This document shows positions 27,711 to 38,948 of a stretch of 64,000 nt of DNA, piece after piece. The notes below the pieces were generated by a model. That model saw only the letters and a list, made by a program, of their open reading frames with translations, was not told where the DNA came from and did no database searches. Position numbers and translations under genes: made by a program. The DNA is from Gracilariopsis chorda. Taxonomy: Eukaryota; Rhodophyta; Florideophyceae; Gracilariales; Gracilariaceae. The stretch spans positions 186,001-250,000 of the forward strand of contig NBIV01000035.1 of NCBI GenBank assembly GCA_003194525.1. The letters are read 5' to 3'. Position 1 is the first letter of the stretch. Each line of letters begins with the position of its first letter.

Positions 27711-28801
27711 TGCTTCGCTGCTCGTAACCTTATGTCATGCTCTGCACTGCTCCCTTCCGTTCTATTCGGACCGTCCTCGGCGCTGTTGGAGAAAGTTTTG
27801 CGCAGCTAATTCAGCGCAGTCCGACAGGAGTGAGTAATTTTAGAGGCCCGGTAAAGGCGGATCGGGATAATGTGACAAGTTCGACCAAGAAAAGCGTACG
27901 ACTTGTATGGTGCGCGCTTGACCCGCGTGTGAGGAATGCACGAAGGAGTACCAGAGCGGTTTCTACGGCTGAAGAAGGACTCATTCTCAGCAAGGGGTTT
28001 TTGTGTGAACCGAATGCATCTGTAATAATTCGCAGGATTTCCACGTCGGGCGCATCTGTGGTGAACACGAGAGTATTGGGGAATAACGTCACAAAGCCGA
28101 CGTTATCCCTCTGCATGACGCGTGCGTGAGAGTCTCGGTGATCATCAGAAGATTCACTCCGGGACCAACTCTTGACTTTCTACTCTTGATATCTGTATCC
28201 ATCGTTACCCTTGTACGACTGAGAGATGCAAAATGATCTCCAGCTCCTTAAACAGGTACCAATAAGTTCCAAAAGGTATGAAGGGTGAGATTGCTATCGT
28301 TATACGTCCAATCATTGTTCTACATTCGTGAAAAACCCATTCGCCGAACACATGTCAACTGTACGTAGGGGAAGTTCTCACCAGCACTTGGCAAGTCGTA
28401 AAGTGAAGCTTATCGTGTCCGCCTATACTTGAAAGAAACACAATTTCCGTCCTCGCGGCAACGAGCAGCGCGCTTATAGCCTTCTATCAAGGCAAAAAGG
28501 GTCACCTTTGGTACCTTGCTGCATTACCCTCGTAGCTGTCGCATGAGCAGCGAAACTCCGGATTTCTTAGCTTTCCACTTCCTTGCGGACTGTGTCACAA
28601 GAGCCTACAGAGATTACGTAACGTTACAACTAGCCAGGGATTCTCCGTAGAAGGCTAGTTAGAAGATACTTCTGGTAGATCGCAAGCCGTGATTATAACA
28701 TACGTACTCTGACACGTGCTCTCTGCGCCACTATCCGAGAAGGTAAGTAGAAGGCTGTTGTTGGACAATATGTTCGGACACAGGACTCTTCATAAGACCT
28801 C
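27711..28801. other. Intergenic stretch with one doubtful leftward frame
   Basis: A leftward frame of 101 codons at 28116-27811 (helical, Leu-rich) overlaps a rightward frame of 130 codons at 27737-28129. Neither has a domain, and I cannot decide whether either is real. The leftward one has a somewhat more protein-like composition. Nothing else is seen up to the NAD synthetase. Confidence 0.4.
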
Positions 28802-30970
28802 TCACTGGTCGTTCCTACGCCCTTCGGCACTGGACCTCTTTATAACATCATCATCAATTTTGCGGAATTGCCAGGTCCAGTTTGTGTTGTACAGAAATGG
28901 TCGAAGATCAAAACGGTTGTCATCAGGGGAATAGTCCTCAGCATGATACGAGGGTGTCAGGACCGTGAGTTTGTGACGGTTAATGGAATACATGCGAAAG
29001 AAGAACTTGACCTTCCTTGCTATTTCATTTAGATCAAACCGCTCTCTCCAGGTTGATCTCAGTTTGATGTACATGCTGTAAGGTCCACATAATTGGAGCT
29101 TTCGAAGCTTTCCAAACCAGGAAAGTTCATCGTATGTCATACCCATGTCTTGTTCATCAGTCTGCACGTAGTCTTCTGTCAGCGGCTCAAGTTCAGCTGT
29201 AGGTGGAGCATCCACAACATCTTTTAGAGTTCTGTACCCGAGACCATCTTCAGTTGCGGCCCAACGCAGAAAACGTCGCAAGTCCATCTTGCTAATGCCT
29301 CCAATAGGATTCACGTCTGCTGAACTGCAATCGTACTTTGTCAGGTATCCTCGCAGACTTTCGTCAACGTTGGCTGAGCCGAGGACTAGCAATGACCCGT
29401 GCTCTCCTCTTGTCCATGGAAGGAGTTGAGCAAACAAGTAGGACAAAACCATTCTTATTCGAGCCTGTAGATTTTGTCTGGCAAGATTCTCTGTATGAGT
29501 ACCTCCATGTAGTTTAAATTGCGGTCTTGACGATGAGCCAAACACTGACGCAAAAACATCCAAAACAACTTCGACGATAGTGTAAATGTCCACAGAGGCA
29601 TGCCAAGCTCCAATTTCTTCAGAGAGGGCAGCTGCACGCTTTCTCGTCGCTTCTGAGGAGGCACCTTTGCTCCCAAAATACACCGTGTATAGAATGCGAC
29701 CAGCCAGTTCTCGAGCGTCGGTGGGTATGTATGTATTTTCTGTTCGAGTGACTCGACGTATGTCTTCTAAGAGCCTCTCTTCACAGCTCGTACTATTGAC
29801 CGAATCAACGAGCATTTGGCACATATTGCCGACAATGGCTGCCGAAGAGGAAGAATCAGCTCCACCGCTCAAAGGCAAAAAGTAACCATTCATTCCAGAC
29901 CGGCGTAGGTAGTCCCATAGCCAGCATGCCGGGCCGCGAGCGATCTCTTCTTCAGGAGAAACGTGGAGGATTTGAGATAGGGGGACCGTCGGAAGCTCTT
30001 CTCCGGACATCCCATCTGGGCTTGTTAACTTAAAGGGTATGCTTGGCCGAATTCTATCCAGAAGAACTCTGGACTTATGATCTGCAGCCTGCACCATTCT
30101 GGAGGTCTTTCCCTTTCGATAGCGATGGACATCATCAAGGTCAATTGTGGCGGTGATTACTTCTACCTCTGTAGAAACCGTAAACTGACTACCTTGCTTG
30201 AGGAACGAGCCGTTCATAGCTATCACAGATGACCCATCAAAATACAACCGTCCACCATCACAGCCAATTTGATTAGAATACAAATAGACACCTCCGCACT
30301 TTCGGGTGGCAGACTGCATGAGATTCAGACGTTCATGTTGCTTGCGCAGTGTGTGATGAGAGCCACTTCCGTTCCCGATTATTTCTACACCTTCCAGGTA
30401 CAGATCGATATGTGTTGACAGCGGCGACCACAGCTCTTCGCATGATTCGCAGCCAACGGTCACACCGTCATCGAACTCTATAATACCCTGACCAATTGGG
30501 CAATGTGATTGATGTTCCAGTGTTGCTTCTCTAACTACTTGCGGTAAAGTGAGTTTCTCTACAGGACGCAATCGGTCCCAAGGCGTAAACCATCGGGTTT
30601 CTCTATAGTTTCCGCTATCCGCAAAGGTTATCTTCGGTCTTACAAGCAATATCTCCCTGTTCAGAATTAGAATTCGACAGTTGTATGATACGCCGCGGTG
30701 CATAACAGGAGCTCCGATGTCTAAAAAGATACTATCCGAGTAACCTTCCCGGATTAGCTGTGCCAAGCATTCCCATGTGTGAGTAAAAGTATCATGTTCC
30801 AGGAAATGGTCTTCACAGCCATAACCAGATATCTCCAGTTCAGGTCCCAGTCGATACCGTGCCTTTTGTTCCCTTGCTTTGAGGATAGAATCTTTTATTC
30901 GCTTAAGATTCCCATCAAAGTCCAATGACCACTGATTCAAGCTGCAGGTGGCGGTTGTAACGATAGGCAT
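28802..30970 (-). CDS. NADSYN1: Glutamine-dependent NAD+ synthetase
   Basis: A 722-aa leftward intronless gene starting at ATG 30970. The N-terminal carbon-nitrogen hydrolase (glutaminase) domain, residues 1-270, shows the family triad: Glu in GPELEISGYGCEDH, Lys in LVRPKITFADSGNYRE and Cys in VTVGCESCEELWSP. The C-terminal synthetase domain has the pyrophosphate loop LPLSGGADSSSSA (about residue 365) and later GSANVDESLRGYLTKYDCSS and the NPIGGISKMDLRRFL motif. It converts nicotinic-acid adenine dinucleotide to NAD+ using glutamine and ATP in the cytosol. The length equals the eukaryotic norm (about 700-730 aa). Everything needed for both activities appears present. Confidence 0.96.
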   Translation of the reverse strand: MPIVTTATCSLNQWSLDFDGNLKRIKDSILKAREQKARYRLGPELEISGYGCEDHFLEHDTFTHTWECLAQLIREGYSDSIFLDIGAPVMHRGVSYNCRILILNREILLVRPKITFADSGNYRETRWFTPWDRLRPVEKLTLPQVVREATLEHQSHCPIGQGIIEFDDGVTVGCESCEELWSPLSTHIDLYLEGVEIIGNGSGSHHTLRKQHERLNLMQSATRKCGGVYLYSNQIGCDGGRLYFDGSSVIAMNGSFLKQGSQFTVSTEVEVITATIDLDDVHRYRKGKTSRMVQAADHKSRVLLDRIRPSIPFKLTSPDGMSGEELPTVPLSQILHVSPEEEIARGPACWLWDYLRRSGMNGYFLPLSGGADSSSSAAIVGNMCQMLVDSVNSTSCEERLLEDIRRVTRTENTYIPTDARELAGRILYTVYFGSKGASSEATRKRAAALSEEIGAWHASVDIYTIVEVVLDVFASVFGSSSRPQFKLHGGTHTENLARQNLQARIRMVLSYLFAQLLPWTRGEHGSLLVLGSANVDESLRGYLTKYDCSSADVNPIGGISKMDLRRFLRWAATEDGLGYRTLKDVVDAPPTAELEPLTEDYVQTDEQDMGMTYDELSWFGKLRKLQLCGPYSMYIKLRSTWRERFDLNEIARKVKFFFRMYSINRHKLTVLTPSYHAEDYSPDDNRFDLRPFLYNTNWTWQFRKIDDDVIKRSSAEGRRNDQ

Positions 30971-32938
30971 TGCGAGACCAAATGGAAAGTGCTCTGCTAT
31001 GGAAACGAGGAACCCGAGCTATAAGCAAGCGGGAATGTCAAGCCTTGAGGGTTATCGTCTTATGACTAGCTGACCCACCGTTGGGTAGTAATCTAACCGC
31101 AACCACACCCACCTCCCTGATCTGGGCTCGGTGACCTTCGAATATCTCCGGCAAGTAAGGATTAGCCTTCTAGCCTTCAAGCCTTCTAGCCTTGCAACCC
31201 CTCACCCATCCGTCGAACTCGAGGGAGCAATCAAACCAGAGAAATTCTGAAATTTTGTGCTTGTTTAGACCAAGCACCGTAGCCTTCTACCAAGAGTAAG
31301 GGTGAAGCTAGCGATCTAACGGTTATCCCACAACCCCAACAATGTAGCACGGTCTCTCTGTCAAACCAGGAGAACGGTTGTCGATTTTTCACAGTAGCTT
31401 ATGCTATGTTCCCCTTGCAGGAAAGAAACCCGCTGATGCGCTGCATGTTCACTAGTTGCTATTGGTGGCTGCCATTGCAGTAGAGCATGCACCTTTATGG
31501 CTACGTAGAGTTAGCAATTTTCTTCACCCTGTTGTACTAAGGTTATCCTTGAAGGCATATCTGAGAAATCGACTGGCCACAAGTTGGCGCGAGTGTAAGT
31601 CTTGCCAAGAAGCTTGCTTTTCAGGATACTCCGTGCCTTTGTCTTCCACCAGTGCTAAACTTATCGTGCAAAGAGGTCAACAAGCAAGTGCTAAACAAGA
31701 ATTCACAGCCCACAAACCAGTGCCTACTATCCTACTGGAGTAGGGTAGGTTAATATAACGAGCTGAGATGTCCTCAAATGATTCAAACGTCTATCTTTAG
31801 GTCTGCTCGAAGGGATAATAATGCGATAACAACCATGCCTAGTCTCATGGGAGGGGTACTAGGGTGAAGGGACAGCTCGTGACAGGATGCCTAGTAGGGC
31901 GTCGTCCTCTTCTTTTTGCCACTTCCTGTTGGCTAAAACAATGTGGGTTACAACAAAGAATTGCTCGGCACAGGTGAGCGTCCAAAAGCAAGCACATCGT
32001 TTGAATAGACTCAACCACTCACTGGCAAACGAGAAAGTGGACTGCTTCTCGGGTTCCATGGGAGGATTAGGTGGTCCACATGACAACAGGGATTATTATA
32101 ATGCTCATCAGGGAACGTGGTTGTACAAATTCATACGAATCAAGAGGGTCGGTTTACATATAAAGAACGTGACAGGAAAAGCTGCAGGTCACGCTCTATT
32201 CACGGCTTCTTGTTCCAACTCGCCATCTGAGTGCAGCCTTCGCATCCTCGTTGAAAGAGCGTTTGCCACGCTATTGGCTTAGTGACGGTATCGTGGCGAC
32301 ACAGCATAGATACATAGCTAAACAACACTGACATGTCTTAAGTGCATTGCTGGGATAAGACGCGCGGAAACAGGAGTTGTCGAGAGTACCATTTAAAGAA
32401 AAGTGCTGAAACCAGACACAGGTGTTCCCTATTGCCTTGGAGTGTTTTTGAGACTGGCATGTGTGACCCAGCATTCGTTGGTATCACTTTCTGGCAGTAA
32501 TAAAACATGTAACATGTCATATATATGAACAGCCAGACCGAATGGTGCCTGATACAAGTTTGAAATACAAAGAGTGATTAGTGTCTCTTATTGGAAACGA
32601 TGTTGACTTGCATGTTCACGATTCCTAATGTAGAACATAATGTGTGCAAGTCTCGTGGTGGCAGTGCGTATATGACGGTTTACCAGTGTCACTTGGCGCG
32701 TTAACTGAATGAAATATCCGACAGAATCAAAGGCAGGTTTGCATTCGGAGGGAAGTGTGCAGAGTTTATGAGCAAACAAAAAATAGCCCGGAAAACTAAA
32801 TAGTAGTTGCTTGACAAGGTGGGGTAGAGGTAGAGCGTCCTCGAAGGAAAGGAGAGTGTGAAGAAAGGACTAAAAAACTGAAACAGAGAAGATAAGCGCC
32901 ACTCATGCCAAAGCGAAGGAACTATGAACGTCGGGGAA
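30971..32938. other. Long intergenic stretch, no supported gene
   Basis: Nearly 2 kb with only short frames. Two opposed frames at 31859-32282 lack domains. There are CCTTCTAGCC repeats near 31.16-31.19 kb and scattered A-rich runs. I see no RNA gene or transposon signature. Confidence 0.5.
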
Positions 32939-34462
32939 TCATTCGCGGGGGCCAACGGTCTCAACAGCAGAGTAGCGAAATACAGATCGGAAGCCCCTCT
33001 GCATCGACCTCAAACCGTTAGTGACATAAAAGCGAGCCATTGCAATATAGCCATTTGGAACATGCTGACTGTGAGAAGTGAGCATTCGCAATCGGAATGC
33101 ATCACGTTCCCTTTGCCTCTGCTCGGCAATGTCCCATATGTCAGACGCAATTTCAAGGCACGACCTTGGTCTACCGAGGCTCTTAGCGCGTTCAGCAATG
33201 GCGGCGCGTAGCTCAGGATCGCTAATCCACTTGGCGGCGCACTCTGCAATATCATCCGGCTGCGAATGGAACTCACCGCTCCCTGACTCCGTGACTAGGC
33301 GAACATTACCTTCTTCCTGACCTGGCAAATAGCCTGTGAGAATGATAGGTAAACCACGAATCCAAGCCTCAGCAATAGTACCCGGTCCAGCCTTGGAACA
33401 CAGGATATCTGAAGCGGACATCCATTCACTCATATTCTTAACAAAACCCTTAAGAATTACGGGAATAGGCCAGCTAGTGGCCTGCAATCTGTTCAAAAGC
33501 GACTTGTTCTTGCCGCAGACGACAATAAGTTGAGCGGCTGAAGAGCCGCAGTTCTCAGCAATTCGTGCAGCTATAGCCAATGCAATAGCCTGCAAGCCGC
33601 CTACACCATCACCGCCTCCAACGAGCAAAACGGCAGGGATGTTAAGCGCCATACCAAGTTCAACGCGTAATTGCGCGGGTGATCGGGTCTCTTGCCAGAA
33701 TGCCGGACGAATGGGGAGGCCGAACAGTCGGATACGATCTTCTGGAACGGCTGCTTCAAGCGCTGCTTGGTGGAGCGGCTCGGAGGGAACGTAAACCATG
33801 TCGGCGCGCGGGTCAAACCAGGTGGGATGGGCGCCGCCCAAGTCGGTTACTACGGTGACGAAGGGCGGGGGTGGAGCGCGTTTCGCACGTCTTATTGCGG
33901 CGAGCACGGAGAGAGACAGAGTGTTGACGAGCGGGTGTACCGATATGATTAGGTCTGGGTCGTGTGCCTCGAAATAGCGACGGACCTTGGAATGACAGAA
34001 AAGGGAAAATGCGGCTTCGGTGAGCCAGCGAGTAGGCGGAAAGGCGGCCCACAAGAAAACGAGCTTCCACATCCATGGTCGCTTCGCTATGTAAGAGTAC
34101 TGACGCGGAAAGTTGTGAAACGGGAAGCCGGCAACAGAGGTCCAAAAGTCTACAATGGTAATCTGAGAACGGGAAGGATAAAGAGAATCGAAAGCGGCGT
34201 CCAACGCCTGGGCAGAGGCTCTATGTCCGCCACCAGTATCGGACATGAGTACGAGAACATGAAAGGGTTTCTCCTGGTCAACGGAGGCAGTGGGTGTAGG
34301 CGGAAGTGTGATAGCGGTCATGTCATTGTGAATAGGCGGTTCAGCGTTCAACCGCTCAATGGCGCGAGGAGACGGCGAAGTGGCGGTGGTGGGGAGTAGC
34401 AGGCCTTCTTGCTCGGGCTGCTTGTCGCGGGAGCGCGCTGTGGCGCTGTGAGAAGCGCCCAT
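32939..34462 (-). CDS. MGD1: Monogalactosyldiacylglycerol (MGDG) synthase
   Basis: The frame is open from 34717 (GTG), but the first ATG is at 34462, giving about 507 aa. The N-terminal MGDG_synth domain starts at residue about 65 with VLVLMSDTGGGHRASAQAL, the acceptor-side signature. The C-terminal GT28-type domain has VLLVGGGDGVGGLQAIA, then CSKAGPGTIAEAWIRGLPIILTGYLPGQEEGNV, which binds UDP-galactose. The enzyme transfers galactose from UDP-Gal to diacylglycerol and makes the main lipid of plastid membranes. This points to a photosynthetic host. The ATG-started protein begins MGASHS, which fits the N-myristoylation consensus (Gly2, Ser6), rather than a clear transit peptide. A three-exon gene starts about 385 bases away in the opposite direction, so the two may share a promoter region. 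Confidence 0.93.
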   Translation of the reverse strand: MGASHSATARSRDKQPEQEGLLLPTTATSPSPRAIERLNAEPPIHNDMTAITLPPTPTASVDQEKPFHVLVLMSDTGGGHRASAQALDAAFDSLYPSRSQITIVDFWTSVAGFPFHNFPRQYSYIAKRPWMWKLVFLWAAFPPTRWLTEAAFSLFCHSKVRRYFEAHDPDLIISVHPLVNTLSLSVLAAIRRAKRAPPPPFVTVVTDLGGAHPTWFDPRADMVYVPSEPLHQAALEAAVPEDRIRLFGLPIRPAFWQETRSPAQLRVELGMALNIPAVLLVGGGDGVGGLQAIALAIAARIAENCGSSAAQLIVVCGKNKSLLNRLQATSWPIPVILKGFVKNMSEWMSASDILCSKAGPGTIAEAWIRGLPIILTGYLPGQEEGNVRLVTESGSGEFHSQPDDIAECAAKWISDPELRAAIAERAKSLGRPRSCLEIASDIWDIAEQRQRERDAFRLRMLTSHSQHVPNGYIAMARFYVTNGLRSMQRGFRSVFRYSAVETVGPRE

Positions 34463-34846
34463 TTGGGAGCGGTGGCGGTGGCGCTTTCCGGGGCGGAGGC
34501 GGCGCGACGACGGATGTGCCTCGGCGTCAGGCGGCTGGTGAAGAACTGTTTTGCTTCGGTGCGAGTGTGCAATCAGTCGGCACGAGCACGCCGCTTTGCG
34601 CTTCGTGCGCGGCGCACCGCACAGCCCATTGGCTGCGCCGCTGACAGCAACGCGCCTTTCAGGCAGAAAGCTTGTGCCTTTTTGTTGCGTGTATGGATTT
34701 GCTGGCGACACGTGCACACGTGCCGTGCTTGCGCTTCTTCACCGCTCGCGCATCCCTTTTGTCGGATGCAGAGTTGATGGCGTGGATGGCACCCGCCGTT
34801 TGCATCCGTCATACCCAAGGGTACACAACCCGCCTTCTTCCGCGGC

Positions 34847-35580
34847 ATGCTGCGATCTCTCACTTCAACGGCGTCCAGACTGGCGCGGCAGCGTTCTTTT
34901 GCGACCGCGACTGGCGATTCGCTACGCGAACCTGTAAAACGGGCTTGCACAGCGCTTTTGGTATGTTCTTCACAACCCCTCGCTTTTCCTTGCCGCTTGG
35001 TACTTACCGTGCCTATCCTTTGTTCTCGCCTCCAGGACGCCGAATGGGTCGATGCAGATGAGTCCATCTACGAACTCACCGAGAAAGCAGAATCGCTCAT
35101 CTCGCAGTACCGCGATGTGTACAACCAACAAGGCGCTGTCCAAGACGCGTTGTACGACGATGTCAGGCAATTGCACGTACTCAAAGAAGCTGCAAAGATA
35201 ACTGATGCATATTCTGAATTCGTCGAGGTCATCATCAGAGATCACGAAGACATGTTGGGAACCTTTGGCGGTACGTAATTCCACGCCCGTAACGCTCGTT
35301 CAACACGCTTGCATACATGCACGTAGTTCTAACCGCCATGTGAATTCAATGCTGAAAAGATAACCCTGAGATTCCCGAAAACGGCGCTAAACAGGCTTTG
35401 CAAATTCTCGACGACTACGGTCGGCTCGTTGCCGCTATTGAAGACAAGCACATTTCTAGAAAACTTCAAGATGAATTGGGCAGAAAAATGGTTCTCGTCA
35501 AGATGCTCTTGTCAGTCGACAACTTTAGTGCCGTCGTCTACCCGGTTGCTGGTGACCGACTTGTCACATCCACAAAATAA
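34847..35580 (+). CDS. Hypothetical protein with mitochondrial-type N-terminus, three exons
   Basis: Three exons can be joined in frame: 34847-34960, 35036-35270 and 35360-35580, with introns bounded by GTATGT...CTCCAG and GTACGT...GAAAAG. The product is 189 aa. The first 20 residues (MLRSLTSTASRLARQRSFA) form an Arg/Ser-rich amphipathic presequence, so mitochondrial import is likely. The mature part is helical and acidic (DAEWVDADESIYELTEKAESL), with no family I recognise. The start ATG and the two introns are predictions that leave one continuous frame. It stands between the MGDG synthase and COQ2 and reads towards COQ2, with about 280 bases between. Confidence 0.6.
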
Positions 35581-35859
35581 TGCTACTCACCGCCCGTCTT
35601 CACCATAAAGCCAAAAGAAAGAGCACGCTCTTGTAGATACAACGTCTTGTTCAGCTGTGCTATTTCAAGCGTCGGTCCCAAAAAGGTTGAAAAACGCTGA
35701 AAGCCTTCTACTGTATCATTCCGTAGATACCCTTGGTACGCTGTATCACTGCATGTTGTTTGTACCGAAGTGCGTGTCGATCGCTTCGCAACTGCATCTC
35801 TCCACATCGCTTCGCTTCTCCACTCCCCTCAGTCCTAGTCAGTAGCGGACATCTAAGTC

Positions 35860-36948
35860 ATGCTGTTCACACGTCTCATCTCAGCAGCGCCAAAGCGCAG
35901 CACAGCAACACTCACTGCCCTTTCCCCGTTCCTTCCACACAGTTCGCTTCGCACACAACCGCTGCACAACCGCGTCGTACTGCTCCGATCGCTATGTTCC
36001 GCTCCACAGATCGATTCCCCGAAACGCACTCAACAGTCCCCCTCGTTACTTTCCAATCTCCAATCTCTACACAATCGTGCAAACGCAATATACACCAGAG
36101 TCTCACAGAATTCATACGCACGCTTGATGCGTCTGGATAAGCCTATCGGTACTCATCTGCTCTTCTTACCTTGTGCTTGGTCAATATCCCTACACGCCGA
36201 TCTACCACAAATGCTCTATTTGCTCCCAATCTTCTATGCAGGTGCCACTGTCATGCGCGGAGCAGGATGCACTATCAACGACATTTGGGACGTCGATATC
36301 GATCGTAAAGTAGCCCGCACACGCACTCGCCCTATCGCTGCAGGAGATGTATCCGTCAGCCGGGCATTCGTGTTCCTAGGAGCGCAGTTAATGTCCGCTT
36401 TGGCAATCCTCACCCGTCTAAATCAGTCCAGCTTTTTGGTAGCGTCCTTGAGTGTGCTGCCAGTCCTTTTTTACCCCCTTGCGAAGCGACGTACGCCATA
36501 CCCGCAAGCGGTGCTCGGAATGACTATGAATTGGGGGGCTTTACTTGGCTGTACGGCTGTAGCAGGTTCCATCACTCTGCCTGCGAGTATGTTGTATGCG
36601 TCCGGAGTTTGTTGGACAATGGTTTACGACACGGTGTACGCGCATCAAGACAAAGGCGACGACAAATTTCTTGGCATAGGGTCCACGGCGTTGCAGTTTG
36701 GGGAGCGTACTAAACCGATGTTAGCCGCTTTCATGGCGGGACAAGCGGCGTTTCTTATGGCTGCTGGTGCAGCTGCAGAACTTGGAACGGGATATTACAT
36801 GGGAATCACGGCGGCAATGATCCATGGTGGTTACCATCTCAACAAAGTGGATTTGTCAAACAAAAAAGAATGCATGGACGCATTCGTGAGCAATCAGAGA
36901 ACCGGTGCGTTGCTTTGGGCGAGCATACTGGGTGGCAGATTGTTTTAA
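35860..36948 (+). CDS. COQ2: 4-hydroxybenzoate polyprenyltransferase, mitochondrial (COQ2)
   Basis: A 362-aa intronless gene from ATG 35860. The first 60 residues are rich in Arg, Ser and Leu with few acids, as in mitochondrial presequences. The UbiA-type domain follows: the first Asp-rich motif is GCTINDIWDVDIDRKV (about residue 138), followed by RTRTRPIAAGDVS; the second is DTVYAHQDKGDD. Seven or more hydrophobic helices are visible. The enzyme attaches the polyprenyl chain to 4-hydroxybenzoate in ubiquinone synthesis in the inner mitochondrial membrane. Length and motifs match eukaryotic COQ2. Confidence 0.93.
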   Translation: MLFTRLISAAPKRSTATLTALSPFLPHSSLRTQPLHNRVVLLRSLCSAPQIDSPKRTQQSPSLLSNLQSLHNRANAIYTRVSQNSYARLMRLDKPIGTHLLFLPCAWSISLHADLPQMLYLLPIFYAGATVMRGAGCTINDIWDVDIDRKVARTRTRPIAAGDVSVSRAFVFLGAQLMSALAILTRLNQSSFLVASLSVLPVLFYPLAKRRTPYPQAVLGMTMNWGALLGCTAVAGSITLPASMLYASGVCWTMVYDTVYAHQDKGDDKFLGIGSTALQFGERTKPMLAAFMAGQAAFLMAAGAAAELGTGYYMGITAAMIHGGYHLNKVDLSNKKECMDAFVSNQRTGALLWASILGGRLF

Positions 36949-36954
36949 GACGCT

Positions 36955-38006
36955 CTAGACAGCATGTACAACTTGGTATAATTGACGCACCCGATTGACG
37001 GCGGCACGGAATGGCTTCACTTCTTTGTCAAACTGAGGGTCTATTCGTTTCATTTGGTCGTGAAGATGCTGCAGAGAGTTGTATACCTCAACCGTTTTGA
37101 AACATGTTGGCTCGGTGACGCTTTGTAACACGCGGAACAGCTGGGCGTTTCCTTCGGTGGTAGAACGGGATGCGTGGTTTAACATGCATTCTCGCATGGC
37201 GGGTACGGTGTCTGCATCGGTCCAGTCTGCGTTGATGATTTCTGTGGCGACCAGTTGCGTAGGTTGGAGCGTTTTGTATGGTTCAGACGATGCGGACAGG
37301 TTGCATTCCCCCAAGTTGCGTATTCCACCACATGCGATGTGATTAGAGAAAGCGCTGGACCCGCTCTGTTCAATGCATTGAGCCATGTAAACAGAGGGTG
37401 GTCGTGCGGAGCGTTTGAGTCGGGTTGAGACGGTTGCAGCGGGTGGTGAAGAATGGACACGCGTTTTGGAAAGGGTTCTCCTCGCAAGGAACCGAATGTG
37501 GGATCGGCCGTTGAAGTAAGCACGCATAAAGCCTCTGCAGGAGAGCTCCATTTCGGACTGGTACTGAGTGAGGTTGTAAAGCGCTGTGCGGCGGGAAAGA
37601 AGGCGTTGGCAGAACCTTGATTGAGGAATATTTGATAGTGATACTCCCGTGAACGGTTTTCGTTTACGCGCTGGAGTTGTTGCTTGAGGCGAGCGACGTC
37701 TCGGGCGGCGTATTGACCGAACTGGTCGCGACCGCGCGCTTGCTCGCAGAGTGGATGGACTCGGTTTGGACGGATGCGGCGTTGGCGGGGATGGTGCTGA
37801 ATGGGTTGGCGGACGGTTGTGAAAGGTAGGGGAGCAGATATGAATGTGATGGTGAAGTTCATTGCGCTTTCGGTTGGTGGACGCGCTTCTGGTTTGACTT
37901 GAGTGTGAATCGCAATGATGCACCTCATCAGTGGGAGAACGAGCGTTGCTCTGGCAGCACAGGCAGCTGTGGACTTGATGCAGAGCGCTGCAGTTGAGCC
38001 AAACAT
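36955..38006 (-). CDS. Unresolved leftward gene, probably two exons
   Basis: Two overlapping leftward frames look partly coding. One (37179-38126) has a plausible start at ATG 38006 (MFGSTAALCIKS) and a helix with ARDVARLKQQLQRVNENRS. The other (36955-37923) has a protein-like C-terminus ending NRVRQLYQVVHAV. The likely answer is one protein whose N-terminus uses the first frame and whose C-terminal 100 residues use the second, joined by an intron or frame change at about 37.2-37.4 kb. I could not fix the junction. No family is recognised. The gene converges with COQ2, ending 7 bases after the COQ2 stop. Confidence 0.4.
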
Positions 38007-38436
38007 ATTGTATTCAGTGCGACCGCTTGAGCCAAAGTGGGGTGCACGTGGGTACACGGGGTGTAAGCAAGAGGTGTGACATAAGTGCGTGACAGTTTTG
38101 CGGGGGGAGGACGGGAAGGAGCACACGCATCACGCTGAGGTGCCAATCGAGATCGAGGATGACGATGCCAGCAAGGACACGCACGTTGCCGAGCTTTGTG
38201 TGTGTTCGTGCACTCACAACGTGGCGCCCCCATTCCAAGTCGGATCGAAAGCGCTCTTCAACGCGCAGAACAATATCTATTATTGCGCTCATTTTTCAAG
38301 AGCCTTTGCGAGTGCGCCCCGCGCACAGGTTGCACGCGTATGTACAGTAGTACAGTATACATGCAGGAGATTCGTTCTTCTCGTGTTTCTGTTTCTTGAT
38401 CTTTTCTGGTGGCCGCCCACGGATCAAAAATTGCTG

Positions 38437-38472
<36 letters not shown>
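38437..38472. repeat. (TGCG)n microsatellite
   Basis: Nine tandem copies of TGCG, alternating purine and pyrimidine, so potentially Z-DNA forming. Confidence 0.9.
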
Positions 38473-38473
<1 letters not shown>

Positions 38474-38802
38474 AGTGCATCTTTGTGCGCTGTTCTTTAA
38501 GAGTGTCGGTCGTGTGGTGAGTTGCGCATGTACAGTACTGCGGAGAAACGTGTGCCGGTTCGAGTTGCGCGTGGGGAACACTGAAAGCAACGAGCTGCCG
38601 GTGCACTCTTCCGATTCGTCCTCATCACCTTGCGGAACAGATTTGTTGTCAAGCCTGGCGTCGCCAAGCGAAACATGCCCAACCTCAAACGCTTGTGATT
38701 TGCCCCTCAACAACACAAACCTCCCAAACGAAACAGCTTCCCCTTCACCACCCCCGCCACCGCTTCCCATCGCTACAAACAAGGAAAACAAACAAACACA
38801 CA

Positions 38803-38803
<1 letters not shown>

Positions 38804-38841
<38 letters not shown>
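38804..38841. repeat. Poly-A tract, about 38 bases
   Basis: An unbroken run of A about 38 long, preceded by an AAC/ACA-rich stretch. It lies about 110 bases beyond the end of the leftward CDT2-like gene. No adjacent reverse-transcriptase or SINE sequence is recognised, so it may be a simple tract or the tail of an unseen retroposed copy. Confidence 0.85.
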
Positions 38842-38843
<2 letters not shown>

Positions 38844-38948
38844 AGCTACGCTATCTACATCACGGTTTACTCTCAAAATGTATTCCCGTCCGGAAGAAGT
38901 GTAAACCCCACACCCTCCCCAACACTCCCACCCCCTCCAACTATTTCG

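Larger units (their letters stand above)
38007..38948. other. Intergenic stretch with microsatellite and poly-A tract
   Basis: No gene is supported. A rightward 266-codon frame (38409-39209) runs through the TGCG array and the poly-A tract and then antisense to the CDT2-like gene, so it was not called. Confidence 0.6.
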
